Assembly (NCBI RefSeq): GCF_014529705.1
Contig: NZ_JAANIH010000060.1
Location: 1-53,522 of the forward strand
DNA length: 53,522 bases
Direction of reading: 5' to 3'
DNA from: Bradyrhizobium campsiandrae
GTDB lineage: Bacteria > Pseudomonadota > Alphaproteobacteria > Rhizobiales > Xanthobacteraceae
Position numbers and translations under genes: made by a program. Within the stretch, counting starts at the first letter, position 1. The number at the start of each line of letters is the position of its first letter. Below, piece by piece: positions 17,165 to 26,205 of the stretch. The notes under the pieces are model-generated. The model was not told the origin of the DNA. It saw nothing but the letters and a program-made list of their open reading frames with translations, and searched no databases.

Positions 17165-18040
17165 TCAGAGCTTGAAACAGGCTTGCAGTGTCTCGCCGTT
17201 GGACCGCTTGACGGGCTCACCTACGATGTCGCCGCGACGCCACTCGCGGACGACGTAGAGTTGTCCGGATGCGGCCCCGAGCGAGACCAAGGCTTCCCGA
17301 ATGTATCGTGAACCATCAGGCGCGCTGACGTCGGCCCGGATGGTGAGGCTGCCCGGCAGGGTCGGCCGTCTTCGTTCCGGTCGGCCGGAATCGAAATTCA
17401 TCAGAGACCGCAAGGCCGCCGTTGCCGCTTCGGGTGCGGGTTGCTCGCGACCCGAGAGCACCGTGGTGTAGCGGGCGGCCGCGCGGAATATCGAAGGCGA
17501 GACGTTCTCGATCTGATCAAGCTCCATGACGGTCGAAAAACCGGAGCTTTTGGCCGGGTTTTTGGCGTTGGCGGCCTGCGGAGGTTTGCGAAAGCCGACG
17601 ACGTTCTGGGCGATCCTGCTGCCCAGCGCCTTGTCCCGCGTCAGCCCGACGAAGAAACGCTCAAGCGTGGACGAACTGGCGGCGTTGAGGTCGACCTTGC
17701 CGATCTCCTCTTCGACGGCAATGTCGAGGAGCTCCCCCTGCGGCATTCGGCAGCGAAGCGGAAAGCTCGCACCCGAGGTGGGGTCGAGAATGATTGCGAT
17801 GGCCAAATTGACGGCACTTTCCGCCGCCGCGGCAGTGGATGCGACGATGCCGTCGGTCATGGCCGTCTTGGCTCGGTACCGGGCGCCGACAATGACGGCG
17901 GTTCCAAGCAAGGTCAGGAGGCCGAGCCCCCAGATCACCGTAACCAGAGCGAAGCCGCGGCGGTCAGGATGAGCGCGCCCGTAAGCCGACGCAATCGGCC
18001 TGGACCCTGGTTGCAAGGTGGAATGCTCTGTCAGCCGCAT
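17165..18040 (-). CDS. gspK: Type II secretion minor pseudopilin GspK
   Basis: 291 residues from the ATG at 18040. The prepilin signal is 'RRGFALVTVIWGLGLLTLL', cleaved after Gly29. Position +5 is Thr rather than Glu, as usual for GspK, which caps the pseudopilus tip. The large globular domain includes 'IGKVDLNAASSSTLERFF' and 'VMELDQIENVSPSIF', typical of the helical GspK domain. It is the only gsp gene on the minus strand, divergent from gspE across about 110 bases, so the pair probably shares a regulatory region. An upstream in-frame TTG at 18070 is less likely. Confidence 0.88.
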   Translation of the reverse strand: MRLTEHSTLQPGSRPIASAYGRAHPDRRGFALVTVIWGLGLLTLLGTAVIVGARYRAKTAMTDGIVASTAAAAESAVNLAIAIILDPTSGASFPLRCRMPQGELLDIAVEEEIGKVDLNAASSSTLERFFVGLTRDKALGSRIAQNVVGFRKPPQAANAKNPAKSSGFSTVMELDQIENVSPSIFRAAARYTTVLSGREQPAPEAATAALRSLMNFDSGRPERRRPTLPGSLTIRADVSAPDGSRYIREALVSLGAASGQLYVVREWRRGDIVGEPVKRSNGETLQACFKL

Positions 18041-18149
18041 TGACTGCCGGTTGGTAAATGAAAATGGCAAATAAAGTGTGAAAAGCCTTCCTTAACAAAA
18101 TCGCTCTAGCGTCGTGGTCCACGTGCGAGATCCGGACCTTCACGAGCCA

Positions 18150-19931
18150 ATGCTAGGCGACACACAGACACCGACACGCCCGGCTAAGCCGGCGACCGGC
18201 CCGGCCAAGATCCTGGGCCCTCTGAACGACGGCTTTGCCGATGCGTTCGCGGAGCTGTTGGTGCGTGGAGAATTCGTCGATGCCGGCGCGGTCGCCCGCG
18301 CCCGGCGGGCATCTGACGCAACGTCCGAGCGACTGGACGTCGTCATGGTGAAGCTGGGCCTGATCTCGGAAGCGGATCTCTGCGCAGCGTACGCCGATTA
18401 TTGCGGACTTCCAGTCGTCCGGCCCGCCGACATTCCGTTGCAGCCGGTGCTTCCCGATCGTCTGAAACTGCCTTTTCTGAAAGCCAGTCGTGCGCTGCCG
18501 ATCTCGGTGGCCGGTGATTCCCTCGTGCTGGCCGCGGTGGATCCCCTCGATGAGGAGGCGCGCAAGGCCATCAGCTACATGCTCGGCTGTCGCGTCGACC
18601 TCGCAGTGATTGCGCCTGCCGATATGGAGCGCGCCTTCCGCAAGCTCTATCAGGACACGGCGCCACAGTCGGTCGATGGGGATCCGAACGCAATCGTTGC
18701 CGGCCAGCTCGATGGAAATGAGATTGATGTCGAGCGCCTTCGCGACATCGCGAACGAAGCGCCGATCATCCGCCTGGTGAATCAGATCATAGCGAGTGCT
18801 GTTGAACGCGGGGCATCCGACATTCACATCGAGCCGGGACGAGATGCAGTCCTGGTTCGCTTCCGGCTCGACGGCTTCCTCCAGCAGGAACGTGTCGTTC
18901 CGCCAACGCTCAAGGCCGCGCTGACGACCCGAATCAAGATCATGGCGAGGCTCGACATTGCCGAGCGACGGTTGCCACAGGACGGCCGGATCAAGACCGC
19001 CGTTCGCGGCGTCGAGATCGACATTCGCGTGGCCACGCTGCCGACTGCGTTTGGCGAGAGTCTGGTCCTCAGAATTCTCGACCGCACGAGGGTCGAACTC
19101 GATTTTGGCAAGCTCGGCCTGGACCCGGCCGTGCAAGCCGGTCTGCATGGGCTGATGTCGCTGCCGAACGGCATCATTCTGGTCACCGGACCGACGGGAA
19201 GCGGCAAGACCACGACGCTCTACACGGCATTGAAGGAATTGAACCGTCCGGAGCTCAAGCTTTTCACCGTCGAAGATCCCATCGAATACCAGCTCGGTGG
19301 TATCAACCAGGTTCAGGTCCAGCCTCAGATCGGTTTCGATTTTCCCGCGGCGCTTCGCTCGATCCTGCGTCAGGACCCCGACATCATCATGATCGGCGAA
19401 ATACGCGACCTGGAGACGGCTCGCATTGCCGTTCAGGCCTCGCTGACCGGTCATTTGGTGTTCTCGACCCTGCATACGAACAGTTCGGTTGCCGCCATCA
19501 CCCGTCTCATCGACATCGGTATAGAGCGTTACCTGCTTGCATCGACGGTCGCCGGCGTCATGGCCCAGCGCCTGGTCCGCCGCCTGTGCCCAAGCTGCGC
19601 GCGGCCCGCATCCTATCGTACCGTGGCCCCATCGCGGCTGCGTTGGCCGGTCCCGGATACGCTCGAGCTCGACTGGTCAGGCGCACGCGAGGCCGTTGGT
19701 TGCGCAGCCTGTCATGGGACCGGCTATCTCGGGCGCACATGTGTCGTCGAGCTTCTCGTGATCGACGACGAGATGCGGGAAGCAATCGGCAGGAGAAGTG
19801 ATGATCAGCGGGCGTTGATGTCGCGGGCACGAGATGCCGGCTTCCGCAGCCTCTATGAGAGCGGTCTCGTCAAGGTGACGCAGGGCGAGACGACCATCGA
19901 GGAAGTGCTCAGGGTGTCGCGAACGAGCTAG
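18150..19931 (+). CDS. gspE: Type II secretion ATPase GspE
   Basis: Cytoplasmic motor ATPase of the type II system, about 593 residues from the ATG at 18150; GTG codons at 18114 and 18123 are alternatives. The N-terminal GspE_N/MshEN region (about 45-145) precedes the ATPase domain. That domain has 'GASDIHIEPG', Walker A 'GPTGSGKTTT' near residue 346, the Asp box 'FTVEDPIEYQL', Walker B 'DPDIIMIGEIRDLETA' and the His box 'HLVFSTLHTNSSVAAITRL'. A four-Cys zinc motif, 'CPSCARP' and 'CAACHGTGYLGR', lies near residues 480-520, as in canonical GspE. gspF follows 11 bases downstream. Confidence 0.95.
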   Translation: MLGDTQTPTRPAKPATGPAKILGPLNDGFADAFAELLVRGEFVDAGAVARARRASDATSERLDVVMVKLGLISEADLCAAYADYCGLPVVRPADIPLQPVLPDRLKLPFLKASRALPISVAGDSLVLAAVDPLDEEARKAISYMLGCRVDLAVIAPADMERAFRKLYQDTAPQSVDGDPNAIVAGQLDGNEIDVERLRDIANEAPIIRLVNQIIASAVERGASDIHIEPGRDAVLVRFRLDGFLQQERVVPPTLKAALTTRIKIMARLDIAERRLPQDGRIKTAVRGVEIDIRVATLPTAFGESLVLRILDRTRVELDFGKLGLDPAVQAGLHGLMSLPNGIILVTGPTGSGKTTTLYTALKELNRPELKLFTVEDPIEYQLGGINQVQVQPQIGFDFPAALRSILRQDPDIIMIGEIRDLETARIAVQASLTGHLVFSTLHTNSSVAAITRLIDIGIERYLLASTVAGVMAQRLVRRLCPSCARPASYRTVAPSRLRWPVPDTLELDWSGAREAVGCAACHGTGYLGRTCVVELLVIDDEMREAIGRRSDDQRALMSRARDAGFRSLYESGLVKVTQGETTIEEVLRVSRTS

Positions 19932-19941
19932 GGAGCTTTGC

Positions 19942-21186
19942 TTGTCCACCTTCCAGTATCGCGCCTACACCAGCCAAGGCGTCATCACTTCGGGGAAGAT
20001 CGTCGCCGACGAGCTCGATGCTGCCATCGAAGCGCTTTACGGGTCCGGTCTGACGCCGGTCGAAACCACGCCATGCGACGACGACGCATCGTCGAAGCTG
20101 CATCGGGGCGAAAAGAAGGCGCCGGCACGAAGCTGGATCTCTTCCGATCGGATCGGATTGAAGGAGCTGTCTGCGTTCACGACCGAGCTGGCGTCGCTGG
20201 TCAGCTCGGGGGTGCCGGTCGATGCGTCGTTCCGGGTGCTGGCCGGTGCCGGTGCGTCGCGCAGACAGGTCGGTCTGGCGAATGGCCTGCTCAAGGACAT
20301 CCTGGCCGGCCTCCAGCTTTCGGAAGCGATGGCGCGCCGCTCCGAGGTGTTTCCCGCCGACTATGTCGCGATCCTGGCTGGCGGCGAAGCCGGCGGCAAA
20401 GCCTCGCAGGCGCTGACGCAGATCAGCGAGATGCTCGTACGCAGGGTCGAGGTTCGAAACAAGATCCGGGCAGCTTTGGTCTATCCCGCCATTCTCCTGA
20501 TGATGTCGCTGGTATCGATCGCCGTCATCGTTCTGGTGCTCATTCCGAATTTGTTGCCGATCTTCTCCGATGCGGGCCTGCCGTTGCCAGGCATCCTGGC
20601 GGCGCTGGCTGATCTGCCGGAGCGTTGGCCGAAGCTCCTGATCTGGCTCGGGGGCCTGACGGCAGCTGGCCTGATCGTCTACCGCAGGATCGCCGGCGAT
20701 GCGTCGATGATGACAAGGCTCGATCGTCTCAAATGCCGCCTGCCCGTGGTTGGTCCCGTCATTCAGCGTCGCGAAGCCGGCCAGTTTACCCGCTCGGTGG
20801 GCAGCTTGATTGACGCGAGAGTTCCGCTCATGACGGCGTTGCAGACTGCGCTTTCCTTGGTGGGTAACCGGCATCTCAAGGCTCGATATGGAGACGCCAT
20901 CGCTCGCGTACCGGAAGGAAACGCGTTGAGCCAGGTTTTGGATGGAGATGGCTTGCTGCCTCCGGCTGCCATCCGCCTCGTCGCGGTCGGCGAGGAGACC
21001 GGGCAACTGGCCAAGATGCTGACTCGCGTCGCCGCGAATCTGGAAACCGAGGTCCAGGGCAAGATCGAACAATTCGTAGGGTTGCTCACGCCGCTCCTCA
21101 CGGTCGGAATCGGTGGTCTCGTCGGGGCTCTCATCCTTCAAGTGATGAGTGCGGTCCTCTCGATCAACAATCTGGCCTATCAATGA
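19942..21186 (+). CDS. gspF: Type II secretion inner-membrane platform protein GspF
   Basis: 414 residues from a TTG preceded by AGGGAGC. It begins 'FQYRAYTSQGVITSGKI', the normal GspF N-terminus. It contains two GspF/PilC cytoplasmic helical repeats ('FTTELASLVSSGVPVDASF' and 'FTRSVGSLIDARVPLMTAL') and three membrane spans near residues 180-200, 230-250 and 385-405. It links the GspE motor to the pseudopilus. Its stop overlaps the gspH start by ATGA. Confidence 0.95.
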   Translation: MSTFQYRAYTSQGVITSGKIVADELDAAIEALYGSGLTPVETTPCDDDASSKLHRGEKKAPARSWISSDRIGLKELSAFTTELASLVSSGVPVDASFRVLAGAGASRRQVGLANGLLKDILAGLQLSEAMARRSEVFPADYVAILAGGEAGGKASQALTQISEMLVRRVEVRNKIRAALVYPAILLMMSLVSIAVIVLVLIPNLLPIFSDAGLPLPGILAALADLPERWPKLLIWLGGLTAAGLIVYRRIAGDASMMTRLDRLKCRLPVVGPVIQRREAGQFTRSVGSLIDARVPLMTALQTALSLVGNRHLKARYGDAIARVPEGNALSQVLDGDGLLPPAAIRLVAVGEETGQLAKMLTRVAANLETEVQGKIEQFVGLLTPLLTVGIGGLVGALILQVMSAVLSINNLAYQ

Positions 21187-21620
21187 GGCGGCACGACACC
21201 TCATCGGCGGGGTTCACGCTGATAGAAACACTCGTGGTGCTCGTGATCATGGCGTTCGTCGTGGTGTCGGTTCTCGCGGCCAAACCGAGATCGGCGGCCG
21301 CGCGCACCGGTGCCGAAGCACGCGCAATCGCGGCGACCCTGCAACTTGCCCGAAGCCGCGCGCGGGCCGGCAATGCCGAAATTGTTGTCGACGTGGATAC
21401 GCGGAATCGACGCATAGGGGCGGCCCGTTCCATGCGCCAATTGCCCGATGGGATGGAGATTGCCCTGACCGTTGCAGAATCCGAGCGGCGTGGCCGCATC
21501 GGTGGGCTGCGATTCTATCCGGACGGTCAGTCGAGCGGCGGCGAGATCCTGCTCAGCTACAAGGGACAAAAGGAGCGGATCGTCGTCAACTGGTTCACCG
21601 GCGAGCCGAGGATTGAATGA
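21183..21620 (+). CDS. gspH: Type II secretion minor pseudopilin GspH
   Basis: 145 residues. The prepilin signal is short: 'SSAGFTLIETLVVLVIMAF', cleaved after Gly10 with Glu at +5. The globular part includes 'ARAIAATLQLARSRARAGN' and 'GGLRFYPDGQSSGGEI', which fit the GspH domain. It overlaps gspF and gspI by ATGA junctions. Confidence 0.9.
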   Translation: MRRHDTSSAGFTLIETLVVLVIMAFVVVSVLAAKPRSAAARTGAEARAIAATLQLARSRARAGNAEIVVDVDTRNRRIGAARSMRQLPDGMEIALTVAESERRGRIGGLRFYPDGQSSGGEILLSYKGQKERIVVNWFTGEPRIE

Positions 21621-22066
21621 TTGCCGCTCGCATCGGCCTGCGTCGATCCATGACCGCCAGCGCCGTCCTGCGGCGACAACGCGGTTTCACGTTGATCGAA
21701 GTGATGGTGGCGTTTGCCGTGCTCGCGATCGGTCTCGGTGCTTTGACCGCCGGCATCACGGCCGCGCTGCGCTCCGACGCCAAAGTTCAGACCAGGCATG
21801 TTCTCGATCGGATCGCGGAATCCCGGCTGGAAGCCGCGGGACGGGCCACTTCGCTGAAGAGCGGACGTCGCGAGGGGCGTATCGGACGATATCAGTGGCA
21901 GGAGATTGTCACGCCCGTCGATCTCGGAAAATCGCGCCAGCAGGATGCTGCGCCCAGGCCGACGTCTCAACCCATCCCCATGTGGGTCGAGATCGTCGTG
22001 CAGGCGGAGGGCGGATTTGAGACGAGATTGGCGGCATTGAAGCTCGCCAAGGGAGCCGCGCAATGA
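21617..22066 (+). CDS. gspI: Type II secretion minor pseudopilin GspI
   Basis: 149 residues. The prepilin motif 'QRGFTLIEVMVAFAVLAIG' follows a 23-residue basic leader, with cleavage after Gly23 and Glu at +5. The next segment, 'LGALTAGITAALRSDAKVQ', and 'ARHVLDRIAESRLEA'-like helices (here 'TRHVLDRIAESRLEAAGR') are typical of GspI. It is expected to form the tip complex with GspJ and GspK. ATGA overlaps lie at both ends. Confidence 0.9.
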   Translation: MIAARIGLRRSMTASAVLRRQRGFTLIEVMVAFAVLAIGLGALTAGITAALRSDAKVQTRHVLDRIAESRLEAAGRATSLKSGRREGRIGRYQWQEIVTPVDLGKSRQQDAAPRPTSQPIPMWVEIVVQAEGGFETRLAALKLAKGAAQ

Positions 22067-22698
22067 GGCGGCGATCGCCTCGTTGGACAATCCGCGCGCC
22101 GGCCGGCCGCGAGAGCGAACGTGGGTTGACCTTGATCGAGCTCCTGGTCTCGCTGGCGCTTTTGGCTCTATTGACCGGTTTCATCGTCGGAGGATTCTCG
22201 ATGGCCATCCGGGCATTTGATGCTGACCGTCGCAACAGCGTGGAAGTGGAAACAAACTCCGCGCTCGAGAGCTTGCGTGGCTTCATCGCCTCGGCAATGC
22301 CGACGGCGAATCCGTCTCAGGCTGGAGGCATCTTGTTCGAGGGCGGGCGCGAGCGAATGCGGTTCGTGGCGCTGAGCGAGGGACGCGGATTGCCGGGGGG
22401 CCTGCAGGACATTCGCATTCGCCGCACCGGCGACGAACTGATCCTCGATACTTTCGGGGCGCCGAAGGATGGCGAGCGCAAATCGCCGTTAGCCTCAACT
22501 GTCGTCCTGAAAGGCGTTCGCGCAATACACTTTCGCTATTTCGGTGTCTCCGGCTCGCAAGGCGAGATGGGGTGGCGCAACGACTGGGTCAAGGCGGAGC
22601 AGTTGCCATTGCTGATCGAGGTCGGCTGCGAATTCGAGGATTCGGTGCGGAACGGTCCGGCGGTCATCATCGCTCTCCGCAATCAGCCGGGGTCTTGA
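22063..22698 (+). CDS. gspJ: Type II secretion minor pseudopilin GspJ
   Basis: 211 residues. The prepilin motif 'ERGLTLIELLVSLALLALL' is cleaved after Gly21, with Glu at +5. The length and position after gspI identify it as GspJ, together with the C-terminal 'GVRAIHFRYFGVSGSQGEM' and 'QLPLLIEVGCEF' strands typical of the family. About 90 bases separate it from gspL, the only gap in the otherwise overlapping run, so a secondary promoter could lie there. Confidence 0.88.
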   Translation: MRRRSPRWTIRAPAGRESERGLTLIELLVSLALLALLTGFIVGGFSMAIRAFDADRRNSVEVETNSALESLRGFIASAMPTANPSQAGGILFEGGRERMRFVALSEGRGLPGGLQDIRIRRTGDELILDTFGAPKDGERKSPLASTVVLKGVRAIHFRYFGVSGSQGEMGWRNDWVKAEQLPLLIEVGCEFEDSVRNGPAVIIALRNQPGS

Positions 22699-22790
22699 GC
22701 CCGCGGATCGTCGCCCGGCGTTACCTCTCGTAAAGATTTAGTAAATAGGATCGCCGAATCGACAGCTTGGTTTGGCGGGAAGGCAAGCCG

Positions 22791-23909
22791 ATGACCGAGG
22801 TCACGGTGGCACGGTTGGAACGGCTCGGCATGCTGACCGCGGCGTGGCGATGGCTTTCGCGTTGGTGGTTGAACGAGCTGCATGAGTGCACTCCGAAAGC
22901 CTGGCGGCATCTGCTCCAGGCGAAAACTGCTCCTCGCCTGTTCATCTGGGACGAGCAGGGCGGTTTGACATGTCATCTGGTGACGCCGTCGGGCGTGCAC
23001 GAGAAGCGGTTCGCGGTCGGCAGTTCGGGGCGTTCGCAGGTTGATGCCTGGCTCGCCGAGCTTGGCTGCCAGCGCGATGCCGTGCAGATCGGTATCGCAC
23101 TGGAGGCCGATCATTTCTTTCAGCGTCGGCTCAACCTGCCTCGATCGGAGCTCGACGCCCTGCCGCGAATTCTGGCGCAGGAGGTCATCCATCGCACGCC
23201 GTTCCAGCCCGCCGAGATCTGGCATGGCGCAAGGCCGGTCGGTGAAACACCGCACGCTGGCGTGGTCGAGTTTCGTCACTGGATCATTCCGAGGGATCGC
23301 GCGGAATCCGAGTTCGCCCGCCTTGGGTGGCGCGGTTCGGACATCGATTTCATCGCCGCGAAGCAGCCGGGCGGTGAGCCGCTCACCGTTGTCACGTTCG
23401 GCGCCGCGCAGGATCGGGATCCGCCATGGGCCTTTCGGGCGACCCGCACGCTGGCGCTGGCTTCGCTCGCCGCCATCGTTCTCGCCTTGGTCGCCGTCGA
23501 AACGTGGCAATCGATCAGGGCGGGCCAGCTTGAAGATGCGCTCTACGAGGCCAGACAGGGAGTCCAGAATGGATCTCAGGGCGCCGGCGTCTCGCTTCGT
23601 CTCCTCGCGCTCAAGGCGGTGCCCGGCAATCTCGCGATCTGGGACGAACTCTCGCGCGTCATTCCGGACCACACCTTCCTCACCGAGCTGCGGATCAATG
23701 GGAATGTGGTCAGCCTCGCGGGTCTGTCATCCGACGCGGCCCGGCTCGTACGCACTTTGGATGCCTCCCGCCTTTTTGCCGGCGCGACTCTGGCCGGTCC
23801 GATCACGCCGGACACTGCTGAGCGCAAAGATCGCTTCCGCATGACATTGAAGATACGAAAGACCGGCGTGGGCCGTGCCGTCAAAATGGCGGAGAGGCCG
23901 GAATCATGA
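22791..23909 (+). CDS. gspL: Type II secretion GspL-like (PilN-domain) assembly protein
   Basis: About 372 residues from the ATG at 22791, preceded by GGAAGGC. The N-terminal cytoplasmic part resembles the actin-like fold of GspL/PilM ('APRLFIWDEQGGLTCHL'; 'IGIALEADHFFQRRLNLPR'). A single membrane span lies near residues 222-243 ('LALASLAAIVLALVAVE'). The periplasmic PilN-type region follows ('LWDELSRVIPDHTFLTELRI' type, here 'AIWDELSRVIPDHTFLTEL'). It should couple GspE to the inner-membrane platform. ATGA overlap with gspM. Confidence 0.8.
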   Translation: MTEVTVARLERLGMLTAAWRWLSRWWLNELHECTPKAWRHLLQAKTAPRLFIWDEQGGLTCHLVTPSGVHEKRFAVGSSGRSQVDAWLAELGCQRDAVQIGIALEADHFFQRRLNLPRSELDALPRILAQEVIHRTPFQPAEIWHGARPVGETPHAGVVEFRHWIIPRDRAESEFARLGWRGSDIDFIAAKQPGGEPLTVVTFGAAQDRDPPWAFRATRTLALASLAAIVLALVAVETWQSIRAGQLEDALYEARQGVQNGSQGAGVSLRLLALKAVPGNLAIWDELSRVIPDHTFLTELRINGNVVSLAGLSSDAARLVRTLDASRLFAGATLAGPITPDTAERKDRFRMTLKIRKTGVGRAVKMAERPES

Positions 23910-24508
23910 ATGGCGACGGGCTTCTGAAGCGGCGCCTTCTCTTCGTCGGATTGAATGGCGCGATCGTACTGACCGTTTGCTTCCTGATCCTGGGGCCGGT
24001 CATCGCGCATTTCGGCGAGCGTAACGACGACATCCTCGACAATGCGGCACAGTTGGCCCAGATCGAGCGGGTCGCGGATGAGGCCACGAGGCTCGCCAAG
24101 ACGACCACACAAGAGGTAGACCCCTATTTGCCGGCGACGGAAGAGCGGGTCGCCAGCGCCGATCTTCAGGCGGGCCTGCAGGCTCTGGCGGGCGCCAAGG
24201 GGCTTTCGATCCAGACCGTTCGCGGTCTTCCGGGCCGGCAGGCAGCGCAATGGCGGGCAATCCCGGTGCGGCTCGAGGTCGAAGGGTCTTCGACGGCCGT
24301 GCGGGAACTGGTCTCTGCCGTCGAAATGCAGACCCCTTTCCTGTTCATTACGGATTTCTCCCTCCGTTCGCTTGGTGATGGCGATGACAGCCGGCTGCGG
24401 GTGAGCCTGACGATCGAGGGCGCCATGCGCAATCCGGAGAGTCCGCCGACCGGGCCGCTCATGAGCGAAAACCGGCCAGGCGAAACCGCGACGGCGGCAG
24501 GCCGATGA
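23906..24508 (+). CDS. gspM: Type II secretion GspM-like protein
   Basis: 200 residues. One N-terminal membrane span ('LLFVGLNGAIVLTVCFLIL') is followed by a coiled segment and a periplasmic ferredoxin-like domain with 'IPVRLEVEGSSTAVRELVSAVE' across about residues 112-133, of the GspM/PilO type. It pairs with GspL in known systems. The assignment rests on size, topology and position between gspL and the gspC/N-like gene. Confidence 0.8.
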   Translation: MNGDGLLKRRLLFVGLNGAIVLTVCFLILGPVIAHFGERNDDILDNAAQLAQIERVADEATRLAKTTTQEVDPYLPATEERVASADLQAGLQALAGAKGLSIQTVRGLPGRQAAQWRAIPVRLEVEGSSTAVRELVSAVEMQTPFLFITDFSLRSLGDGDDSRLRVSLTIEGAMRNPESPPTGPLMSENRPGETATAAGR

Positions 24509-25128
24509 CGGAGATCGTCTCCCAATCCGGCCACCGGCGGACGTGGCAGGCCATCTTGACGCCGCGCGAGCTGGTCGCATCGATGGCTTCGCGATTGTTC
24601 CTGCGCGATGATTTTCCGAGCCGTCGCGAGATGATGGCAATCACGCCTCTCAGGCGGGGAATGTTGATGGCTCTTGTTGCATTGGTCGGCCTTGCCGTCA
24701 TAGCGCCGGTCGGGACCATCGTCGCACTGGAGATTGCCATCGCCAGCCAATCGATCTCGGGCGGCCCGGGCACATCCGGTACTGGGCGTCAGGAAAGCCG
24801 GTCCGCTGCGGTCTATGAGAATATTCTGCAGCGCCCCCTGTTCTCGAGAAATCGACAGAGCCTGCCGACGACGCCGGCCCTTGCAGCCCCCGAGACGGTC
24901 GCGCCGAGCCGCGTCATGCTCGATCCCAGTGTTGCGCTCAGAGGCGTCTTCATGAATGGCGATCAGGCCAAGGCGTTTCTGACTTCGTCGGACAATCCGG
25001 TGGGGGTCTGGATTTCGGCCAACGAGCAATGGTCGGGCTGGCGGATTGCGGAGATCAGGCCCAACGAGGTCGTGCTGGAAGCCCAGGGTGAGCGGCAGAC
25101 GCTGCCGCTCAACGTTCTCGCGAAATGA
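24505..25128 (+). CDS. GspC/GspN-like type II secretion protein
   Basis: 207 residues with a membrane span near 52-75. The periplasmic part starts with 'AVYENILQRPLFSRNRQS', the short motif seen at the start of the homology region of GspC and of alphaproteobacterial 'type II secretion protein N'. It continues with 'VALRGVFMNGDQAKAFL' and 'IRPNEVVLEAQGERQTLPL', a small beta-rich HR-like domain. No PDZ domain is present. It probably links the secretin to the inner-membrane platform. Whether to call it gspC or gspN cannot be decided from sequence alone. Confidence 0.7.
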   Translation: MTEIVSQSGHRRTWQAILTPRELVASMASRLFLRDDFPSRREMMAITPLRRGMLMALVALVGLAVIAPVGTIVALEIAIASQSISGGPGTSGTGRQESRSAAVYENILQRPLFSRNRQSLPTTPALAAPETVAPSRVMLDPSVALRGVFMNGDQAKAFLTSSDNPVGVWISANEQWSGWRIAEIRPNEVVLEAQGERQTLPLNVLAK

Positions 25129-25760
25129 TCGCAGAGCTGCGCAAGACCGCACAGCGAACCGGCCGCTTCCTGGCGAATGCCCTCCTATGCCGCGAGCCTT
25201 ATCGAGATCAGGTCCTGGTCGCCTGGTGTCTGGTCGTGGGGCTGATCTGGACTTTCCTGAACAGCGCGGCGGAGCCGGAGCCGCAATGGCTCGCGAACGT
25301 CGCGCTGGCCGCGGGTCTGTTCGCAGTTCTCGCTGCGATTTGCGCCATTGACGCCCGCTTCGGCATCATTCCGGACAAGCTGGTCGTGCTCATGGCTGTC
25401 GGTGGGCTTGCTGCTGTGCTGCTCAAGGAGCCGGACGAGGGCATCTCCCGCATTCTGGAGGTCGTATTCGTTGCGGCAGCCATCGCCGCCTTTCGATCGA
25501 CCTTTCGCTGGTTGCGCGGCTATGACGGCCTCGGCTTCGGCGATGTCAAATTCATTGCCGCTGCAACATTCTGGATCGGCGTTCGGTCGCTGCCTGCATT
25601 GCTCCTGATTGCCGTCGCTTCGGCGCTCGCCAGTGCGTTTCTGCTCAGGGTGCAGCGCTATGAGGTCGACGGCCGGCATGCCATTCCCTTTGGACCGCAT
25701 CTGGCCGTTGGCCTGTGGTTGGCGTGGGTGTTCGATCCCATGTCGTTCGTCCTGGGGTAG
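25125..25760 (+). CDS. Prepilin peptidase, methyltransferase-less (A24 family)
   Basis: 211-residue membrane aspartic peptidase that should process the GspG-K pseudopilins. The two catalytic aspartates are Asp76 in 'CAIDARFGIIPD' and Asp140 in 'GLGFGDVKFI', the GxGxGDxK type motif. The N-terminal methyltransferase domain with its zinc-binding cysteine pairs, present in classic GspO/PilD, is missing; instead there is a 25-residue hydrophilic leader. It is therefore closer to CpaA/TadV-type peptidases in architecture. It is last in the ATGA-coupled run. Confidence 0.88.
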   Translation: MIAELRKTAQRTGRFLANALLCREPYRDQVLVAWCLVVGLIWTFLNSAAEPEPQWLANVALAAGLFAVLAAICAIDARFGIIPDKLVVLMAVGGLAAVLLKEPDEGISRILEVVFVAAAIAAFRSTFRWLRGYDGLGFGDVKFIAAATFWIGVRSLPALLLIAVASALASAFLLRVQRYEVDGRHAIPFGPHLAVGLWLAWVFDPMSFVLG

Positions 25761-25803
25761 GATGGCGAGCCGCGCCTGGCGCCCTACGATGCTCCCATTG
25801 CAT

Positions 25804-26205
25804 TCAGGACGGCTTCTTGCCTCTTCGAATGAATTGCACCAGCTTGACGAGGGTAATGCCGATGCAGCCGGCAAGGATCTTTTCGGATGCGTCAATCAGG
25901 GTGCCGTGCCGGTCGGGCGTGAGGGTCTGTAGCAGCTCGAATGTGACCGCGCTGCCGATGACGATCGCGTAGGTCATGAGTGAGCGCCGCGGATACGCCA
26001 GCGCAAAGAGAACGCCCAACGTCAGAAAGGCGATTGCGTGCTCGATGTGAGCCCAGGTGGCGACATCGACGCCGAACAGGAATGGCTTGATCAAGCCGTA
26101 AACGACATAGATGAACTGCACCCTTGTGAGGGTGGCGTAGCCGATCAAGGAAATCGTTGCCCAGGCAGCAAGAGTGAGGGCAGTGGTGACGATCGATTTG
26201 TTCAT
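25804..26205 (-). CDS. VanZ-like small membrane protein
   Basis: 133 residues from the ATG at 26205, with four predicted membrane spans. The region 'HIEHAIAFLTLGVLFALAYP', then 'VTFELLQTLTPDRHGTLID' and 'SEKILAGCIGI', matches the VanZ-like pattern (H..aF..lg.l; E..Q...p.R...d...N..G). The function of the family is poorly known; links to envelope and polysaccharide processes are common. It is convergent with the prepilin peptidase gene. A longer frame to 26916 is spurious because it crosses the opposite small secreted protein gene. Confidence 0.75.
   Translation of the reverse strand: MNKSIVTTALTLAAWATISLIGYATLTRVQFIYVVYGLIKPFLFGVDVATWAHIEHAIAFLTLGVLFALAYPRRSLMTYAIVIGSAVTFELLQTLTPDRHGTLIDASEKILAGCIGITLVKLVQFIRRGKKPS

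Noticed and set aside
18153..19475. 440-codon frame opposite gspE
   Set aside because: Shadow of the strongly conserved gspE frame; the product has no recognisable domain.
19909..21204. 431-codon frame opposite gspF
   Set aside because: Shadow of gspF; Gln/Arg-rich with no domain.
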